Part shown: positions 61,835-64,000 of the stretch, one piece after another | Layout of the letters: every line of letters begins with the position of its first letter | Numbering within the stretch: the first letter of the stretch is position 1 | NCBI RefSeq assembly: GCF_041296385.1 | Contig: NC_091016.1 | Location: forward strand, 20,621,497-20,685,496 | Source of the DNA: Aphelocoma coerulescens | Taxonomy: Eukaryota > Chordata > Aves > Passeriformes > Corvidae | Direction: 5' to 3' | DNA: 64,000 nt | Made by a program: the position numbers and the translations under genes | Notes under the pieces: model-generated | Databases searched by the model: none | The model's input: only the letters and a program-made list of their open reading frames with translations | What the model was told of the DNA's origin: nothing

Positions 61835-64000
61835 CAGGCAGTTCCAGTGTTTCAGGTGCAGATGAGAGGCTGCCTAGGGGATGTAATAACTACCAAGACT
61901 TTTCTATGCTGGCACATTTGTCTGTGAGAAAAAAAAAAAGTATTACATTTTGGAGGTGGAATCCAAGTTTTGGCAACAGGCTCCTGGAAGAGAACGACTG
62001 CTCTTTTCCATAGGCAGGAAAGCCCCAGGGTTGCAGGGGAATAAATGTTTTCATGCATGTTATAGCTATAATTTTTGTATGGTAAGCCGGAATTCTAGGG
62101 CTATACTGAGTTTATATAGACTATAAAACATGAAAACAGTGCTCTTCATGAAGAAACCAGAAAGAATGCTCAATTTTGTGTTTTCTTTTGTTCCTACATA
62201 CAACACATTAAAAAGTCCACTTTCCCTAGTTTTTACCAAAAAAGGTGTGTAATTTCTGGAAACAAGAAGTAACTGATCATTGCTTCAATGTCTCTGGCAC
62301 TAGGAAGGAGAAAGTGTTCTCACTGCTGAAGATTTTTTGCAGTAAATTTTCAGCTTGGCTGGAGGCTGCTCACCTGTTTTACATATGCAGAGGAAATTAT
62401 ACCCTGCAGCAGTCATCCTCCACCGTCTGAGCACCAGCAAGGTACAATATGAAGATTTGAGATTCATTAGGCTATGGATGCAAACAGGGGCTCATGTAGA
62501 AAGATATCCAGGAGTGGTGGTAGCATGTAAAACTTGAGAGGAGGATCACAGGCATTGCTACTCCTCAAGCACAGAGGAACTGTCTTTGCAAAGGGTAAAT
62601 CTCATTTGTGCAGGAGACAGACTTCCTTGAGGGGCTTTATAAGGCTGTGAAGTACAACCCTGCAGCATCAACACTTTCAACTCTATCACAAGCTTCAACA
62701 TTTTCAGCAAGAAAATTTCCAAGAGAAAACTGTATTTCAACCTGTCTTAATGAATTGGACATATGTATACCACACAGAAATCTAATAAAACCCAGCCAAG
62801 CAGTGAAGAGAGGAGAGCATGAAACGCATACGAGGCATCAGCAACATCTCTCAATGTGCTGCCAAAAGGCTCCGGCACTGCAGTGGCAGACACTGAGTCA
62901 GTCAGAAGTCAGAGACAAGATGGGACCCCAGAACTTCACTTCTGTGGTTGAAATGAAAAACACACCAACACTCACCCATATCTTTTCAGCCAGGTTTGGA
63001 GGAAAATGGAGATATCGGCATGGAAATCATTCTGCAACAATTTTCTTCTATGATTTTCAACCTTTGAGGCTTCCACACAGGTATAAAGGACAAAGACAAC
63101 ATTATCCTGTTAAAAAGGACTGTAAATTAAATATTGAAAACCGTAATCTCATATTTTTTCTACTTTTGGAACTCCACAGGGTTTTGTTCAGCTGAATATC
63201 TGACTTCTTTATGATCACACTTGTCTACTTCTATTAGCAGATATGGCCCCTGAGCACTCATGAGCAAGTGTCCCTAAATGGCATTTATCAGGGATGAATT
63301 GGTGTAAACCAGGAATTTTCCACTGTGTCATGGACAATGATTTATAGAATGATATTAAGGGGCCCCTGGAACTCAGCCTCTGGTTATCAGAAGAGAACAA
63401 TTCAAACACAGTGTTTGAGAGGGACCTGCTGCAACCTACAAGTACCATAGTTTAGGGCACTCTTGATGTAAAAGCATGCAATTAATAAAAATAATTTTTT
63501 AAAATGCCTTTCCTACCGTTGTGTGATTCTAGCCAGAAAAAAACCCCAAAACCAACCAACCAAAAAACCCCACAGAATAATAGGTTGGCGTCATTCCTCC
63601 TTACTGCTTTTATGTCCATGCAGACATTGTTCACACTGCCAACATTACTTTCTTCTCAGAGATGGGTGGCTACAACCAAGAGGACACTAAGTCTACAAGA
63701 TTTTGGGTCCATCTACCCCACTTTATAACAATTTTCCCCCTCTTGTGCTAACAGTGACAGTCCTGGCACCTGCCACAAGACACCAAAGGAGAAAGTTTGC
63801 TGCACCTGAACAACTATCCACCATAGAGAGTTTCCCAGGCTATCCCCAAAATTTCAGGGAAGGACATGTAGCTGTACATGAAAATAAAGAATTAAAATTT
63901 CCTTTACGAAGTAGAGGCCCTTTTTTCTTTTTTTTTTCAATACTTAATAAATAAAGATGTTTCTCCTCTTTAGTATTATCCAGCCATGAATAACTTATCC
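61835..64000. other. Intergenic to window end, nothing recognised
   Basis: Contains the longest reading frame in the window (62608-63195, plus, 195 codons). Its translation has no signal peptide, domain, repeat or compositional bias typical of a gene, there is no promoter-like context, and its length is within chance expectation, so it is not annotated as coding. No mobile element was recognised. Confidence 0.5.

Noticed and set aside
62608..63195. Longest reading frame in the window, 195 codons, plus strand
   Set aside because: No domain, signal peptide or compositional sign of a gene. Its length is near the chance maximum for six frames over 64 kb of AT-rich sequence.
1..64000. CRISPR array, operon, prophage or other prokaryotic system
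   Set aside because: No regularly spaced direct repeats, no dense co-directional genes and clear avian repeats throughout; the DNA is vertebrate.

Overview
The window looks like bird nuclear DNA, most likely from a songbird or related neoavian. Three things point there. Several CR1 LINE 3' ends carry the typical avian tail. One long terminal repeat belongs to a family I know from passerine genomes. The single coding exon is bird-like in sequence. I see no bacterial, plasmid or phage gene organisation. Almost all reading frames longer than 60 codons look like chance frames or decayed repeats; the longest, 195 codons at 62608-63195, is about what chance gives in 64 kb of AT-rich sequence.

The one real gene is FSHR, the follicle-stimulating hormone receptor, read leftward on the minus strand. 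Coding exon 1 (4673-4824) encodes the signal peptide and the N-terminal cysteine cluster of the hormone-binding ectodomain and ends at a consensus GTAAGT donor. Positions 1-4672 are the start of intron 1; exon 2 is not in the window. The proximal promoter (about 4825-5040) has no TATA box but carries a GC box, an E-box about 110 bp before the ATG and a perfect NR5A (SF-1/LRH-1) consensus.

Everything right of about 5.0 kb is intergenic DNA upstream of FSHR. In vertebrates with conserved order, LHCGR lies on the far side of FSHR and the upstream side is a long gene desert reaching NRXN1 (background knowledge, not visible here). The desert holds CR1 fragments (1172-1440, which is in the intron, 10500-11068, 33301-33400 and 40383-40515), two very old CR1/L3-like LINE relics with recognisable reverse transcriptase remains (16560-17400 and 35630-36715), a solo ERV LTR (58775-59330), a degenerate interstitial telomere-like tract (61721-61834), homopolymer A/T tracts, a CA-type microsatellite, two short tandem duplications and a perfect 19-bp-arm hairpin (37077-37128).

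The most likely functional content outside FSHR is cis-regulatory. Four stretches (9230-9760, 31560-31870, 41040-41420 and 48460-48620) look like conserved noncoding elements from their motif density, retained CpGs or lack of repeats, and two CTCF-like motifs are present. These are inferences from one sequence and need alignment to other birds. I found no previously undescribed genetic system.
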